Shown: positions 9,777 to 19,716 of the stretch, piece after piece
Layout of the letters: the number at the start of each line of letters is the position of its first letter
Position numbering within the stretch: the first letter of the stretch is position 1
Origin: Semisulcospira habei
Lineage: Eukaryota > Mollusca > Gastropoda > Semisulcospiridae
NCBI GenBank assembly: GCA_036245525.1
Contig: BTPG01000005.1
Span: 183,574,691 to 183,638,690, forward strand
Length of the DNA: 64,000 nucleotides
Reading direction: 5' to 3'
Program-made: the position numbers and the translations under genes
The notes under the pieces: model-generated
Told to the model about the DNA's origin: nothing
The model's input: only the letters and a program-made list of their open reading frames with translations
The model's database searches: none

Positions 9777-10044
9777 TACACAAACCAAGAGGAATCACTC
9801 AGCGCCGGACAGAAACAGTTAGATCCCCTGCCCCCGCCTATCAGGCACCCAATCGCCAGCCCACAGAGAAATACGCAGGTATAGAATGAGACGATCATTT
9901 GCATCTAGATCATTTAGATGCAAACGATCGTCTTATTCAATACCTGCGTATTTCTCTTTGGGCTGGCGATTGGGTGCCTGATAGGCGGGGGCAGGAGATC
10001 TAACTGTTTGTCTGTCCGGCGCTGATTCCTCTTGGTTTGTGTAC
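9777..10044. repeat. Large near-perfect palindrome K (~130-bp arms)
   Basis: The left arm (from GTACACAAACCAAGAGG) and right arm (ending CCTCTTGGTTTGTGTAC) are inverted copies of about 130 bp that differ at only a handful of positions. The axis is near 9908 at GCATCTAGATCATTTAGATGC. It is the longest hairpin in the window and resembles no other family here apart from CAAACCAAGGGGAATCA at 42813. An antisense frame across the left arm is not evidence of a gene. Confidence 0.85.
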
Positions 10045-10087
10045 AATTCTGCCAGCGCCAGCCTCACCTATCTGGTTTGGGAGTAGA

Positions 10088-10154
10088 TGATACATAGTCG
10101 TTTGGCAACGCCGCCAAAATTTGAGAAATGGGACCTTGGGGCTAAAAGGGTTAA
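10088..10154. mobile_element. B'-family MITE right end
   Basis: TACATAGTCGTTTGGCAACG through GAAATGGGACCTTGGGG to GCTAAAAGGGTTAA (TTAA 10151-10154). The rest of the element is missing. Palindrome K lies immediately to the left. Confidence 0.7.
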
Positions 10155-10178
10155 TTAATTATTTATTTACTATGTACA

Positions 10179-10232
10179 GGTCTGCTGTTGGACTTTACAA
10201 ACCGTAAGGTCAAAAATCACAGACCAGTACAA
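10179..10232. repeat. Hairpin family D, copy
   Basis: GGTCTGCTGTTGGACTTTAC faces GTAAGGTCAAAAATCACAGA. Confidence 0.65.
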
Positions 10233-10309
10233 CCTTGACCTAAGCACTCGTCAGTGGCAACCACATTTAAAATTCTCGGCCACAACAGTACAGCAGGCAG
10301 AACTTGTTT

Positions 10310-10412
10310 TGAGCGACCATCCTTAAAACAAAGCGATCACCTGTCATTAAAGACCATCATTTACGTGGCTGTAGCCACCCCAATGATAGTCTTAATGACA
10401 ACTGACTCTTGT
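10310..10412. repeat. Family L related segment
   Basis: GCGATCACCTGTCATTAAAG, ACCATCATT and CAATGATAGTCTTAATGACA recapitulate pieces of 6612-6976 in rearranged order. Confidence 0.5.
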
Positions 10413-10516
10413 TGTCCCGCCGTGACATGGTGTTAGTCGCCTGCTTGGGGTTAAGCCTTAGCAACTCACTAACTGACACTAGTCTTGTCCTTCCAGATGT
10501 CTTTTCACTTTTTGCG
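10413..10516. other. Short dispersed segment
   Basis: CCGCCGTGACATGG...TTAGTCGCCTG...GGGTTAAGCC resembles 24451-24510 (CCGCCGTGAGATGGCC...TTAGTCGCCTG), so it is probably a dispersed repeat of unknown type. Confidence 0.4.
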
Positions 10517-10625
10517 AGTCGGTAGCGGTTTTAGTCGCGATGATTCCTGCAGCCTGGATGTCAGGGTGTTGTTATTCCTGCAGGAATCATCGCGACTAAA
10601 ACCGCTACCGATACCCAAAAGCGTT
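10517..10625. mobile_element. Family C hairpin, long arms
   Basis: TCGGTAGCGGTTTTAGTCGC faces GCGACTAAAACCGCTACCGA exactly. This copy has TTTTAGTCGC on the left and GCGACTAAAA on the right, whereas copies 1 and 2 carry TTTTTGTCGC. TTAA ends are not preserved. Confidence 0.75.
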
Positions 10626-10739
10626 GAAAAAGCGCCCTTTAAAAAAAGACCATTTTTAAAATTCCGCAACAGGTGTTTGCTCTAAACAGTTTCTGCTGTT
10701 GATACACCTGTCCTTGGAAAATTCTGCTGATACGCCGTA

Positions 10740-10800
10740 ATGTTTAAATCATCTTCCTTACTGTTTAAGCCGTAAAGTCCAAAATCACAGATCGTTAGCA
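10740..10800. repeat. Family D fragment
   Basis: AAGCCGTAAAGTCCAAAATC then ACAGATCGTTAGCACAC, the right arm of a D hairpin only. Confidence 0.5.
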
Positions 10801-11085
10801 CACAATCCTGTTTCGCAAAGAATTGGCCAATTCCAAGAGTGGTTTCCAAGTTCAGCTTCACAACTATCAAGCTTAGGAGACAAGGAATTCTAAACATGAG
10901 ACCAGAAATAGCTGCAAGCTTTTAACTGAAGGCTGTCTTTTTTTTTTTTCTAAGACAGGTCAGCCTCGTCAGATCTCGATAATGGGCGTAATAAAGTCAA
11001 ACCGCGTTACTGGCTTTCTCCTTCATGTGATGCAAAACGTACGTCTACTTTCTTCTTTAGAAAAACACAGTATGCAAAAAGTCCA

Positions 11086-11153
11086 CTGGCCGACTCCAGC
11101 CTCCGTTGGCCCGCGCACGTGTGCGCGGGCCAACGGAGGCTGGAGTCGGCCAG
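11086..11153. repeat. Hairpin family G, near-perfect
   Basis: Arms of 34 nt (CTGGCCGACTCCAGCCTCCG start) meet at a GCGCACGTGTGCGC centre with a single mismatch. Followed by the GCTGCTCACT flank typical of the family. Confidence 0.85.
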
Positions 11154-11346
11154 AGGACTCGCTGCTCACTTAGGAGCCACGGATCTGACAGCCGCGTCAC
11201 ATCCGATTTCGTGATATTCTGATGCGCGGATTACGATTCAGGCTGACGTGTAAGAGTTCCACTGACTCGCTTTGTGTTCTCTCCAAGATTGTGCCGGCGA
11301 CCAGTGACAACTTCCACACTCGAGTGCAAAAATACAATTAGACCAT
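11154..11346. other. No feature seen
   Basis: Short unremarkable stretch. Confidence 0.35.
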
Positions 11347-11413
11347 CAGGGGGCCTAGATCATCATGAGCCCCCGCAACACGGCATGGCTCACGAGGATC
11401 TATAGCTCTTGCA
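11347..11413. repeat. Family A hairpin, degenerate
   Basis: GGGGGCCTAGATCATCATGA on the left and CTCACGAGGATCTATAGCTC on the right, with CCCCCGCA partly kept. Confidence 0.65.
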
Positions 11414-11742
11414 AATCAAGAGGACGCAGCGTGAGGCTTATAATATATATCGATCCGTGAGCTCTTTGTCAAGGATGTTGGAGTAAGACCAGAAGTGCAT
11501 TGTACCACTCCAATATTGTACTGAGTGGTTGTTCTACTACAGGCAATCTGTGTTTTCAGAACTGTCGAGACCGTTGAATTAAAAATGGAGACACTGGCCG
11601 GAGGAGACAGAGGTGTCCCGCACCGCTAGCTCTATGGAGGCCTGGAGGACCTGCGGCACACGGCAGCTTTTATAGACAGGCTGTTCATATGAGAGCGTTC
11701 AAGGAAGAAGAAGAATTAAAAATTAGAATAGAAGTTCAAATC
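11414..11742. other. No gene recognised
   Basis: Includes AT-rich sequence around 11440 and GAAGAAGAAGAA at 11705. No domain in any frame. Confidence 0.4.
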
Positions 11743-11965
11743 TTAACCCAGTGTGCTTCGCACATTCTACCCCAGGACCAAAATCTCTACATTGTGAAGT
11801 TGCTCTATGAAGGACTATTACAATTCCAGAGACAGATCGAGCATGATAGTTCAAGGGTGGGGCCAGAATAGCTTGGCGCCTATAGGCCAAGCTATTCTGG
11901 CTCCACCCTTGAACTATCATGCTCGATTGATGTCTTGCTGTGGTGTGTCGGGGCTGAATAAGTCA
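11743..11965. mobile_element. B-family MITE
   Basis: Begins TTAACCCAGTGTGCTTCGCA. The core at about 11835-11928 has GGTGGGGCCAGAATAGC facing GCTATTCTGGCTCCACC, an arm variant found only here. The right end GGGGCTGAATAAGTCA is decayed. Confidence 0.75.
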
Positions 11966-12005
11966 GTGCGAAAGTTTAACTGCTCCCACCTCCCATTTAG
12001 TTAGA

Positions 12006-12097
12006 CGTTGACCCCTCTGGCTGTCGGTATCGCTTTTTGTCGCGATAATTCCTACAGAAATCGTCGCGACAAAAACCGCTACCTACAGCCCAAGGGA
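12006..12097. mobile_element. Family C hairpin
   Basis: CTGTCGGTATCGCTTTTTGT faces CGACAAAAACCGCTACCTAC with a short loop (CCTACAG). Left CCCCTCTGGCTG and right CAGCCCAAGGGAG are the decayed outer ends. Confidence 0.7.
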
Positions 12098-12184
12098 GAA
12101 CGGATTCATTGCTAGTTGTAAACTAGTAGCTGGTCTACGACTGACAGAAATCCTTACTGAGCTCCATAAACATCATAGCCATTG

Positions 12185-12320
12185 AGAATAGTGGGTGCCA
12201 AGCTATTCTGGCACCACACCACCTGCAACTATCTATTACGTATAAGTGTAAGGCTGGTGTCAAACTGAAAATGGAAACGAGGCGCCAAGCTATTCTGGCA
12301 CCACCTTTAAACTAGCTATG
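12185..12320. repeat. Two B-family right-arm fragments
   Basis: GCCAAGCTATTCTGGCACCA occurs at about 12197 and 12284 without left arms. CAAACTGAAAATGGAAAC at 12260 is repeated as CAAACTGAAAGTGGAAAC near 12355, so a local duplication is likely. Confidence 0.6.
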
Positions 12321-12854
12321 TATTCAGGCTTTTTCCTAGATGATGCGTGGCTGTCAAACTGAAAGTGGAAACTAGCAGGCCGTGCAGTGCACCTACCGTG
12401 TGCGTAGCATTGTAGCCAAAAACCGGAGCTGCGAACAAAAATGAACACACACGCACGCACAACGCTTATCGACGAATTACTCTCCTCTACGCAAACACAA
12501 TACACCACTCCTCGTTTTAGTCTCTGGGTCCAGATACTCCACTGTTCGACTTGGCTCTCCCTCCCTCACTCTCTCTCGTTTCGATTGTTCCGACTCTCCT
12601 CTAGTCTCTCTCTCTCTCTGTTCGATCTTTCTGGCATCAGCGAGCAGCCGAAAGCCAAGCCATTACAATACACTGTGGCAGCCCAAAAGGCCTTATTCTC
12701 ATGAGACAATCAAATTCGGCCCTAACCGAGGCTGTGGCATTTGGGGGAACTGCACTGCGGAAAAAACGCGTATCCCCCCCCCCCCCCCCCCTATTGTAGT
12801 TACCGACCACTGTCAACCATCTCAGACTGAGATACATAGGTGTAAAAGATTCCA
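12321..12854. other. CT-rich and poly-C sequence, no gene
   Basis: CT-rich at 12550-12620 and about 19 C at 12774-12792. Open frames on both strands follow composition. Confidence 0.45.
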
Positions 12855-12921
12855 GCAAGAGGCATAGATCCTCATGAGCACCCGCGATTAGCGGGGGCTC
12901 ATGAGGATCTATACCTCTTGT
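12855..12921. repeat. Family A hairpin, good copy
   Basis: GCAAGAGGCATAGATCCTCA on the left and GAGGATCTATACCTCTTG on the right. The left core reads GAGCACCCGC against GCGGGGGCTC, a single arm mismatch. Confidence 0.85.
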
Positions 12922-13511
12922 ATCTGGTCTGTGTACTGGTGTGTGTGTCTCATCTGTATACCACTGGTGTGTGTGTAAGCCAAGGTTGTGCCCTTCTTCC
13001 CGGAGAAAAATATCACACATAGACGCTCAAAGGGTCGCGTTCGGACCTTTTTAACACTACATCCTTAAAGGCAAAGCTGGATATATTTCTCAAAAGTACG
13101 TGACAATTCTGACGATTCTGCACCCATTTAAACAGCGCTGTAAAATATGCAGACGAAACGCATGGAGACCATAATTATTGCGTGTCAAACGCTTATTTCA
13201 GTTGCTGGTTCTGAAACAGTGAAAGCTGCCGTTCAACCAAATCAAGCCACAAAACAAAACACTCCTGACAAGGAATTACAATTTTGTGTGTGTGTGTATG
13301 TGTATGTGTCGGATGCTAACTAATCTACTAAGTAATACTTGAAACTAACCTATCAGAAGTAGGTCAAATTCAATGGTCTTAGGATTAACATTTTATTGCG
13401 TGTTGGCTGTACATTGTGTGTTTTTGAAATATTTGTCAAATCTAACCAACAGAGTCCTTACCGTCACAGGAACATGGGTTCAAAAGTGGAGTCAGCAAGA
13501 AGAATAGTCTT
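12922..13511. other. No gene recognised
   Basis: A short TG run near 13286. The flank GTCTGTGTACTGGTGTGTGT / ACCACTGGTGTGTGTG is a small local repeat at 12926-12974. Confidence 0.4.
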
Positions 13512-13725
13512 CGAAACCATTTTCATTCTGATACACTACTGCTTCAAAGTAGTTTGACTATGTTGGTTTAAGGGCGGTGCCAGAACAGCTTGGTGCCTCA
13601 AGCGCCAAGCTATTCTGGCACCACCCTTGAACTAAAATGGTTGATCTGACTCCTAATCTGTAAAGTAGCCTTCATTGGACAATAAACAATATAATTAAGA
13701 TAATCAGGATCTGAGCATGTAACAC
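13512..13725. mobile_element. B-family MITE, decayed
   Basis: Same layout as 7141-7360, including the right flank CTTCATTGGACAATAAACAA (compare CTTCATAAGGCAATAAGCAA). Core GGCGGTGCCAGAACAGC / GCTATTCTGGCACCACC. TTAA ends not preserved. Confidence 0.7.
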
Positions 13726-13732
13726 TAACAGG

Positions 13733-13825
13733 CTAAGCCCCTGCGACTGCGGTTGTCCTTTAGGCTCTGTGTCTCTTGTAGCTGGGGCGTATCGCGGGAG
13801 ACAACCCGTGTAGTTTGGATGGTGA
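13733..13825. repeat. Half family A plus half family E
   Basis: TAAGCCCCTGCGACTGCGG and CTCTGTGTCTCTTGTAGCTG are remains of an A hairpin. GTATCGCGGGAGACAACCCG next to it is one arm of family E. Confidence 0.5.
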
Positions 13826-14007
13826 GGTTTGCAGCAACACGAAGAAGACTACGCATGTGTACGATGGTCCTTTTGAAGAGGTCTGCCGCCTGAGCCCTGT
13901 CAGTGGTTGAGTCACTGTTGAAAACCTACTGACAGCGCGCCAGCTGGGGCCGAATAACACAAGATTCTACTCTGCATTCTGAGGCTAAAGATGGGGCTGA
14001 CAACAGC
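13826..14007. other. No feature seen
   Basis: Short stretch with repeated CTGACAG/CTGTCAG near 13890 and 13930. Confidence 0.35.
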
Positions 14008-14077
14008 CTGCAAGAGACACAGATTCTCATGAGCCCCTGCAACGGCAGGGGCCCATGAGGATCAATGTCTCTTGCAG
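14008..14077. repeat. Family A hairpin
   Basis: CTGCAAGAGACACAGATTCT on the left, GAGGATCAATGTCTCTTGCA on the right. The GAGAC/GTCTC variant is on both arms. Confidence 0.8.
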
Positions 14078-14433
14078 CTGAGAAAGGCGTGGTTGATGGA
14101 TTGGACAGGACTGACTATTCCTGCGCAGCATATGTTGGTATCGTAAAACGCACCGAATCAGCTGCCGCAATAATTGGTATTAGAAATAATAATCCGCTGT
14201 GGCGGGGTCAAAGACTTCACGTGCAAAACAAACACTACATGTGAGCAACCGTGGTCGACTGAGCCGCTATTTCCGGCATTGCCGAATCCGGCACTGAAAT
14301 GAACGAGCTGATATCCCCAGTAGCAAAACGTCTTTAGCCCCACGACGGCCGCAGTGGGACCGCGGACGTTAGCTTACTGGGATGCCACCCTGGCCAGTAG
14401 CGCTGAGTTGGTATACCTCGCCCTGTACCTAGG
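14078..14433. other. Half family G, no gene
   Basis: At 14343-14370 CACGACGGCCGCAGTGGGAC resembles one family G arm. Nothing else recognised. Confidence 0.4.
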
Positions 14434-14652
14434 TTAAACGCGGCCAGCGGCGCCATTGTTGTTATTGTCGCACCAGACCGGTCAGTCGCTCGAACCGGTC
14501 ATGTGCACCAGAACCACTGCGCGCCCGGTATAGACTCGAAGATAGCGGCGCCGCTTGTGAAACGCCCCTGAATCAAGTCCATCGTATTGTAGTGCGAGCA
14601 TCTCTCGCACTTCAACTACGACGGTGCAACAATGGCGCCGCTGGTGCGTTTA
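14434..14652. mobile_element. MITE-like element with ~26-bp inverted ends
   Basis: TAAACGCGGCCAGCGGCGCC at 14435 is inverted as GGCGCCGCTGGTGCGTTTA ending 14652, and ATTGTTG / CAACAAT extend the pairing inward. The interior has two smaller hairpins: GACCGGT..ACCGGTC and GTGCGAG..CTCGCAC. The single copy and TTAA/TTTA edges leave its superfamily open. Confidence 0.55.
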
Positions 14653-15144
14653 GCGTTTACGACCCCTTTTCACACACTGTTATCTGTTAGCCTCTTGCAG
14701 CATAAAACTATGAACGAAGAACTTTTCTGCCAAAACAAAAAATCTACGCGGAGCACATCACAGGAGAAACATTTTTCAGCAATTCTTAAAAAAATTAAGA
14801 GTTAGCGTTTTTCACAACACTCAAATGCACTAAGTACCCCATGACAAAACTGTCGTCTGCAAGCCTGCATACAACCGTGCACATGCCCCAATTAGGCTCC
14901 CATGAACACACTAGGTCGACTAAAATTACCCAGATTTTGCTCTTTTTCACACCACCTGCCATGCCTTTTGTTGCTCAGAATGCCAAAAAAAGGCACACAA
15001 TTGAAGTTTTACACCCTAAAAAAATGGCAAAAAGGGAGGAAATTTTTGTAACTATTTCTGGCGGAAAACTTACTACATGCACCGGAAGCAATTGCCCTGT
15101 GTGGCCACAGGGCGAGGTATACCACAACTGAGCGCCAGTAGCCT
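14653..15144. other. No gene supported
   Basis: An open frame at 14841-15131 (96 codons) has no domain I recognise and no clear splice or start context. Confidence 0.35.
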
Positions 15145-15357
15145 TTAACTCCTTCTACCCCAGACACACCACAGCAAGATCTGGATCGACCTAGTTCAAG
15201 GGTGATGCCGGAATAGCTTGGCGCCTATGGGCGCCAAGCTATTCTGGCATCACCCTTGAACTATCATGGTCGATCTGTGTCCTGCACTAGAGTGCAGTCT
15301 TCAGAGGACCGTGAAACATTTAGTGTGGATTTCGGTGTTTGGGGTTCAAAGAGCTAA
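15145..15357. mobile_element. B-family MITE
   Basis: Begins TTAACTCCTTCTACCCCAGA. The core misses the CATGATAG part of its left arm (GATCGACCTAGTTCAAGG). The right arm is complete. The right flank matches 2402-2475 (CTGTGTCCTGCACT..GCAGTCTTCAGAGGA). Ends in CTAA rather than TTAA. Confidence 0.8.
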
Positions 15358-15390
15358 ATAGCCTGTTTCGGTCGTGATCAATTTGAGCAA

Positions 15391-15424
15391 GCAAGAGGGA
15401 GAGAACCGCATGTGCGGTTCTCTG
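15391..15424. repeat. Small hairpin
   Basis: GAGAGAACCGCATG faces CATGTGCGGTTCTC. The flanking GCAAGAGG recalls family A, but the core is different. Confidence 0.5.
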
Positions 15425-17002
15425 GCTTCTCTGGAGCTGAGTGGCGCTCGCATCTTCCCGGGAGTGGAGGGTAAAACATACACGGGGACGGCACGATAAA
15501 CATTGGGCAAGAGAACAATTTCTGTACTTTTATATTGGTGTTGAGAAAACGATCACGTCACAAACGGTTTTTTTTAAATTTCTTTCTCTATTTTATTTTC
15601 CAGACCAGCATTTCGGCTACAACAGAGAATTTGAAAAAAAAAGCATTTGAGGCGCCATTATGTTTTTCTCAACACCAAGATGACGTACAGAAAAATGTAT
15701 GACCTCACAATTTGTTTTCAATATTCTATTTTGCTTGATTTGCTGCTCCAATTTAAAATTAGGGGAAAAAATCTATTTCAGTTCTGATTATGTTGTGTCA
15801 GACTGCAAATTAATGTTGTCTCCATGTTGTGTTGACTCTGGGTCCCCTGTAACCCGTTACATATTGAGGCTGAACTTTTCTTTTAAAATTTGCTTATTCA
15901 CCATCCAGATTCCCCGCACCCTACCTCCACCAGCCACGACTCCACCGGCCACCTACACCATCCCCACTACTACAAGAACTCATGGACTGGTTGGCCTACC
16001 AACTCCCCCCCCCCCCCCCTCCCCAATTGGCCACACTAAAGCGACGGTCCCCCGGCCTACCACCCGCCCGGCCCCGGCAAAACCACCAGCCGCTGCGCGA
16101 CGGAGCGACAGACAGATGACCCCCCCTCCCCCCACCCCCCCGTGGACGAAATCAGCGAGAGCTGGAAGTCCCCATCCCTGAAAAATTAGCACTAGCACTA
16201 GCAAGGCCCACTACCGCCATAACTGTTCAAAGATACACTTCTGTTACAGATGGTTACGAAACGCAACACAGGTCTAGTTATGGTTCATTTAGACACAGGA
16301 CAATCCAGTTCAGCACACGTCGTCTGTGGATCAAGTTAACCTGACAATGACTCCACTCCGTTCTAGAAATACAACGCTTGAGTACGAGAAACAGTTAATA
16401 GATTGACACGCTAGCGGCAGCGCGGCCGAGAAAATAAGTCCGATTACGCGTGTGCTTTTGCTGCGCGTCCAAACTTCTGTTAAAGTCTCATCATGTGTGT
16501 CGACAAGGCATAACAAACACAAACGGTGCTGAAATGTGTCTTCATTCAGATTTATGCGTAATGGTACTTTAATCTAATTAATGTCAAGCACTACTCCTCA
16601 GCTATTTATCATGATCGACCCATCTATCACCTCGCAGTGTGCGCTGAAGGTGAACAATTCCATCCACCATCAGGGCGGGGTACCGAAGTAAGATCCACAA
16701 ATTCCAAAACTGACGTCAAAACCGCTATGACACAAAGATCCTCAGTCGTGAACTGTAGTCGCCTGCAGGGGCCTATAAGAACACAAGCCTCTCGATAGCT
16801 AAAGAGGTTTTATCTATGTTTGACTCGTACGCGTAAGATCCCCGAGGTTCAGCTATGCGTAGACTTGGGAGGGGCGCTGAAGATAATCTACAAAGAACCT
16901 ACCAAGAATCCCGCAAGAAAGGTCATACGGGCAAGAACCTACGAATCAATGATCACCGCCTTTGAAGAACTCTACAGATGCTATACAGACCAACACGAGC
17001 AA
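15425..17002. other. No gene supported; C-rich tract
   Basis: AT-rich at 15560-15800. Strongly C- and CCA-rich at 15910-16145, where one frame (15699-16181) gives a proline-rich translation. A pyrimidine stretch ending CCATCCAG at 15901-15909 could serve as an acceptor, but nothing corroborates an exon. A weak TTAATGTCAAG occurs at 16577. Confidence 0.35.
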
Positions 17003-17054
17003 AAAAATCCTCATGAGCCCCTGCCTAGCGGGGGCTCATAAGGATCTATGGCTC
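17003..17054. repeat. Family A core
   Basis: AATCCTCATGAGCCCCTGCC facing GCGGGGGCTCATAAGGATCT with short outer arms. Confidence 0.7.
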
Positions 17055-17159
17055 ATGAAGACGCCTTTCAATCCACACAAAAAAAATGTCACCGGGGCAA
17101 AAACCCTCGTAACAATGATCACCGCGTTTAAAGGACTCGAAAGATGCCAAACGAACAAA

Positions 17160-17223
17160 GCACGAGGCACAGATCCTTATGATCCCCGCAAGACCGATGC
17201 TTATTGAGGATCTATGCCTCTTG
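17160..17223. repeat. Family A hairpin, degenerate centre
   Basis: GCACGAGGCACAGATCCTTA on the left, GAGGATCTATGCCTCTTG on the right. The GC centre is eroded. The segment before each of the two neighbouring A copies (GGGCAAGAACCTACGAATCA and GGGCAAAAACCCTCGTAACA) is also duplicated, so about 155 bp here is a tandem duplication. Confidence 0.7.
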
Positions 17224-17843
17224 ATGAGAAGGTCCGTTCTCTACTTGAGACAAGAGGGCAGATGGAAGAAACCTCGGCATCTGGAAACCACTCCTACGCT
17301 GACCTGTTTATTAGTCGGTTACGGTCAGTGATGTAATGATGTTTACTGGGGGCATTATACGCAGCTCAGACTTAGCAGGGACAAGAACAAATTTCAAAAT
17401 CAAATACTATTTGAATTCTGAAAGAGACAATCGTAATTAAATAACAATTCAACAAAATCAACATTAAGTGAATTTTGTGTTTTAATGCGCTTCCAAATTA
17501 TCAAGATCAAGAGCAAGCCTCAAGGTTAAACGCAACAATTTTTTCAGAACAAGTAATCTTCAATAAAAACCAAGCCAAAATCAACACAACACTTAACAGC
17601 TTGAGTGAAAAAAGAAAGTGTTAAAAATCCTTCCAAAAACAAGTCGAATGGAAGTCGTCGACCGGTACTGAAAAATGTAACTTCGGCACTGGAGAGTGAG
17701 GAAGTGCAAAACATGCACGTGTTCGTATTTGGCTATCCGAGGACGTTGCCAAGGAAAACAGAAAACCCGTCAAATATTGCACACAGTGTCTCCATTTTCC
17801 ACCCGACAAAACCCATGAGCGCAAAACAGCACGTAAGTCTCAC
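17224..17843. other. No gene supported
   Basis: AT-rich at 17400-17640. Open frames on both strands at 17605-17907 have no recognisable domain. Confidence 0.35.
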
Positions 17844-18052
17844 ACTGGTTGTCTCCCTCGATTCGCTACCGCCGATAAGCCATGTACATGTATTATCCGC
17901 TGACTAGCCATGTACATGTATTATCCGCTGACTAGCCATGTACATCAGTGTATTATCCGCTGACTAACCATGTGCATGTATTATCCGCTAACTAGCCATG
18001 TACATCAGTCCATGTCCAGCGGCAGCGAATCGCGGGAGACAACCGGTCTGTG
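17844..18052. repeat. Family E hairpin with tandem repeat in loop
   Basis: Left arm CACACTGGTTGTCTCCCTCG at about 17844 and right arm GCGGGAGACAACCGGTCTG at about 18029 enclose 17880-18004, where a 28-bp unit (starting GCCATGTACATGTATTATCC) is repeated about four times. Two units carry a CAGT insertion. Compact E copies elsewhere have a loop of a few bases. Confidence 0.8.
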
Positions 18053-18611
18053 AAATAGCACGAGACCGGCGAGAAATGTCGAAGGAAACAATGTGTCCAT
18101 TTTCCGCCCTTAAACGATGCACCCCAACTGGCCTGACTATTTGTTCCAGCGCATTCTTCAAACTGAGAACATAGAAAGTATTCATGAAAATCTAAGCTAC
18201 TTGCAGTACAGAGAAATTTCAGCCGTGGGACGAAGCGCCATAAAACGCCAGATCAAAGGACCGAGAAATGTGGTTTGCCCGGGAGAATTTAATGCCTGAA
18301 TGATGCTGACTTCAGCCAAATTTTCTGGTTCCGATTTTCTGACTGAAGCCATCTTTTCGGCTGTGTAATAATTTAATACGATTATTTTCATTACATTTTT
18401 TTTTCGCGTTTTCTCGGCAGTGTTAACGTTTTGATGGAATTCAAAAGCAATGTTTGATCATGCTTAGCATCACTTTTGCGTAACATCACGGTCAAACTAT
18501 TCAATCATAACTTGTCCACATAATCATTAATGGAATTTTATCATATATAAATAAGAGCCACATAAACGCAAGAAGTGTGTTTGTCGGTCTGTGACTCTGA
18601 ACCTTTAAGTA
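18053..18611. other. No gene supported
   Basis: Mixed sequence with a T run at 18397. No recognisable domain or repeat. Confidence 0.35.
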
Positions 18612-18679
18612 TGTGTGCTGGTCTGTGATTTTGGACCTTACGGCTTCCAGTAAGGTCCAAAATCACAGACCAGCACACA
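18612..18679. repeat. Hairpin family D, perfect copy
   Basis: Two exactly complementary 30-nt arms (left arm begins TGTGTGCTGGTCTGTGATTT) around an 8-nt loop GGCTTCCA. Used here as the reference copy of the family. No TTAA ends. Confidence 0.9.
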
Positions 18680-19066
18680 AATTTAAGTCAGCGTAAAGCT
18701 ACATAAAAGACCAATGTTGTATTGAGTGAGGCATCAATAATTTGGCCATTCAGCCACTGGGTGCTAGTGCACGTTGACAATCGCGGCGTGGCAGCAGAAC
18801 TAGAAAGGTCCTTGTGACACGCCAGCGCTGTTTTATCGATCGAAGACTTTAACGTGGCTTGCAACTGCTATTCATAGGATTGAAATCAGCTGAAAGGAGC
18901 GTCAACCCAAAGCTTGTTGTGGTCGCAGCGACTGTCGTTCACAGGGCTAGATGAAGACCTTAGTTTTTCTGTGCAGAAATACGAAGCCTTTCACTGTTTG
19001 ATTACGGATGCAATGAACTGTTCTATTGCCCATAGGCAGGTTTAACTGTTTTCATACTAATAATGT
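18680..19066. other. No feature recognised
   Basis: Unremarkable sequence. Confidence 0.35.
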
Positions 19067-19246
19067 ACTACTGCTTGAAATAAATCGACTATGATACTTG
19101 ATAGTCCAAGGATGGTGCCAGACTATTATTTGCTATTCTGCCAACACCCTTGAACGAAAATGGTTGGTCTATCTCGTAATCGGTATTGTAGCCTTCATAG
19201 GACAATAAACACATTTTAAAAAATCGCTCTCAGGATGTAATGGTTT
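19067..19246. mobile_element. B-family MITE, highly decayed
   Basis: Layout of the 7141 and 13512 copies (ACTGCTTGAAATAAATCGAC left flank; CTTCATAGGACAATAAACAC right flank; CAGGATGTAATGG end), but the core has lost about half of its arms. First of five B elements packed into one kilobase. Confidence 0.65.
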
Positions 19247-19457
19247 ATCTTATTGTATTCCAACACCGAAATCCCCAAATTTTGCCGTTGTCCTCTGAAG
19301 ACTGCTTTGCAGCGCAGGACACAGATCGACCGTGATAGTTCAAGGGGGATGCCAGAATAGCTTGGCGCCCATAGGCACCAAGCTATTCTGGCATCACCCT
19401 TGAACTATCATGGTCGATCCATATCTTGCTGTGGTGCGTCTGGGGTAGAATGCGTTT
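19247..19457. mobile_element. B-family MITE, reversed orientation
   Basis: Reads in the opposite sense to 2266-2480: CCTCTGAAGACTGC is now on the left and CATATCTTGCTGTGG then CTGGGGTAGAATG on the right. Core arms are of the GGATGCCAGAATAGC type. Confidence 0.75.
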
Positions 19458-19471
19458 TGTAAGCACGTCTA

Positions 19472-19685
19472 TTAACCCTTTTAGCCTCAAAGTCCAATTT
19501 CCCAAATTTGGGAGTGTGGCCTAACGACTGTGCACCAGTTGCAGGAGATGGATTGACCATGATAATTCAAGGGTAGTGCCAGATTAAGATTGGTGCCTTC
19601 AGGCGCCTAGCTAATCTGGCACTAACCTTGAATTATCATGGTCAATCCATCTCCTGCTATAGGGACTCGGGGCTAAATGGGTTAA
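19472..19685. mobile_element. Complete B'-family MITE with TTAA ends
   Basis: TTAACCCTTTTAGCCTCAAA at 19472 and TCGGGGCTAAATGGGTTAA ending 19685. Core arms GGTAGTGCCAGATTAAG and CTAATCTGGCACTAACC differ by a few bases. Confidence 0.88.
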
Positions 19686-19716
19686 AGATAGACAATGTAT
19701 GAACTGTGAAAGAAAA

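Noticed and set aside
9707..9904. 65-codon minus-strand frame with hydrophobic stretch
   Set aside because: It lies in one arm of palindrome K, and the other arm shows no corresponding conserved frame.
14841..15131. 96-codon frame
   Set aside because: No recognisable domain, splice signals or neighbours. Chance frames of this length are expected.
15699..16181. Proline-rich 160-codon frame as an exon
   Set aside because: The proline content follows from a CCA/CCC-rich tract. Only a weak acceptor precedes it and nothing supports conservation.
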